Assembly: GCA_012520015.1 (NCBI GenBank)
Contig: JAAYPD010000374.1
Coordinates: 1-5,587, forward strand
DNA from: Methanomicrobiales archaeon
Lineage (GTDB): Archaea; Halobacteriota; Methanomicrobia; Methanomicrobiales; Methanospirillaceae
Reading direction: 5' to 3'
Length of the DNA: 5,587 nt
The notes beneath the pieces were generated by a model. That model saw only the letters and a list, made by a program, of their open reading frames with translations. It had not been told where the DNA came from and did not search any database. A program made the translations under genes and the position numbers. Below, one piece after another: positions 5,178-5,587 of the stretch. Each line of letters opens with the position of its first letter. The stretch's first letter is position 1.

Positions 5178-5587
5178 ATGGTCAGAAAACCAAACAGCAT
5201 GTACAGAAACCTTGCAAAGAAGGCCTACACTCGCAAGGAATATATGGGAGGTATCCCTGGCATTAAAGTTGTTCACTTTGATATGGGAAACCTGACAGGT
5301 GAATTTCCAATGGAAGTATCCCTTGTTGTGGATGAGAGCTGCCAGATACGGCATTCAGCTCTTGAAGCAGCACGTATGAGCATTAACAGAAAGCTGAACA
5401 AGGAGATTGGCAGGGCAAATTACCACCTCAAGCTGCGGACTTATCCTCACCATGTTCTGCGCGAAAATAAGCAGGCAACCGGTGCAGGTGCCGACCGTGT
5501 GTCACAGGGTATGCGCCTTGCATTTGGTAAAGCGGTAGGAACTGCTGCCCGTGTCAGGGAAAACCAGAAGATCTTTACCGTTTTTTC
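5178..5587 (+). CDS. rpl10e: Large-subunit ribosomal protein L10e (uL16 family), 3' end missing
   Basis: L10e is the archaeal/eukaryotic member of the uL16 family, which sits near the A-site and GTPase region of the large ribosomal subunit. The 136 complete codons visible, read by hand, start MVRKPNSMYRNLAKKAYTRK. They include VHFDMGNLTGEFPMEVSL, DESCQIRHSALEAARMSINR, NYHLKLRTYPHHVLRENKQA, then TGAGADRVSQGMRLAFGKA and VGTAARV, all highly characteristic of this family. Full-length proteins are about 160-175 residues, so roughly 25-40 are missing past the window edge. AGGAG (5164-5168) lies 9 nt before the ATG, and the start also matches the family N-terminus. The gene lies 30 nt after the ATPase gene on the same strand but is unlikely to share its function; a TATA-like box between them suggests its own promoter. 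Confidence 0.97.
   Translation, partial: MVRKPNSMYRNLAKKAYTRKEYMGGIPGIKVVHFDMGNLTGEFPMEVSLVVDESCQIRHSALEAARMSINRKLNKEIGRANYHLKLRTYPHHVLRENKQATGAGADRVSQGMRLAFGKAVGTAARVRENQKIFTVF

Noticed and set aside
1..5587. Mobile element, CRISPR array, tRNA or defence system
   Set aside because: No transposase, integrase, regularly spaced repeats, terminal repeats or tRNA-like sequence was found on either strand; the coding content is housekeeping genes plus a standard importer.

Overview
The window reads as a methanogenic euryarchaeon, most likely of the order Methanomicrobiales (a Methanospirillum-like genome is my best guess, from the feel of the proteins and not from a search). Three things point to Archaea: GatD, the archaeal Glu-tRNA(Gln) amidotransferase subunit; an archaeal/eukaryotic-type L10e ribosomal protein; and TATA-box-like sequences in place of -35/-10 promoters. 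Shine-Dalgarno sites of the GGAGGTGA type are also present.

Layout. Positions 1-2142 are a minus-strand pair, argH then gatD, joined by a 4-nt ATGA overlap; gatD runs off the left edge. Positions 2143-2467 are a divergent, AT-rich control region with a clear plus-strand TATA box (2376-2385), a dyad just downstream of it, a second dyad nearer argH and a very short upstream ORF. Positions 2468-5147 are a plus-strand ABC importer of the nitrate/sulfonate/taurine (NitT/TauT) type in the order lipoprotein substrate-binding protein, permease, ATPase. From 5178 to the right edge is the ribosomal protein gene rpl10e, truncated by the window end; a TATA-like box lies over the stop codon of the ATPase gene.

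How the genes work together. The three transporter genes form a complete importer: a membrane-anchored binding protein captures a small, probably anionic solute, the permease (presumably as a dimer) forms the channel, and the ATPase drives it. No catabolic gene sits beside it, so the substrate cannot be read from the neighbourhood. Between the binding protein and permease genes lie a T-rich tract and a perfect 8-bp stem-loop, an arrangement that could make the binding protein more abundant than the membrane parts. ArgH completes arginine biosynthesis, and GatD (with an unseen GatE) makes Gln-tRNA(Gln) by transamidation; the link between these two is translational coupling and not an obvious shared pathway.

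Nothing here looks like a mobile element, CRISPR array, RNA gene or defence system. The region is mostly ordinary; the points worth a second look are regulatory ones and the unknown substrate of the transporter.
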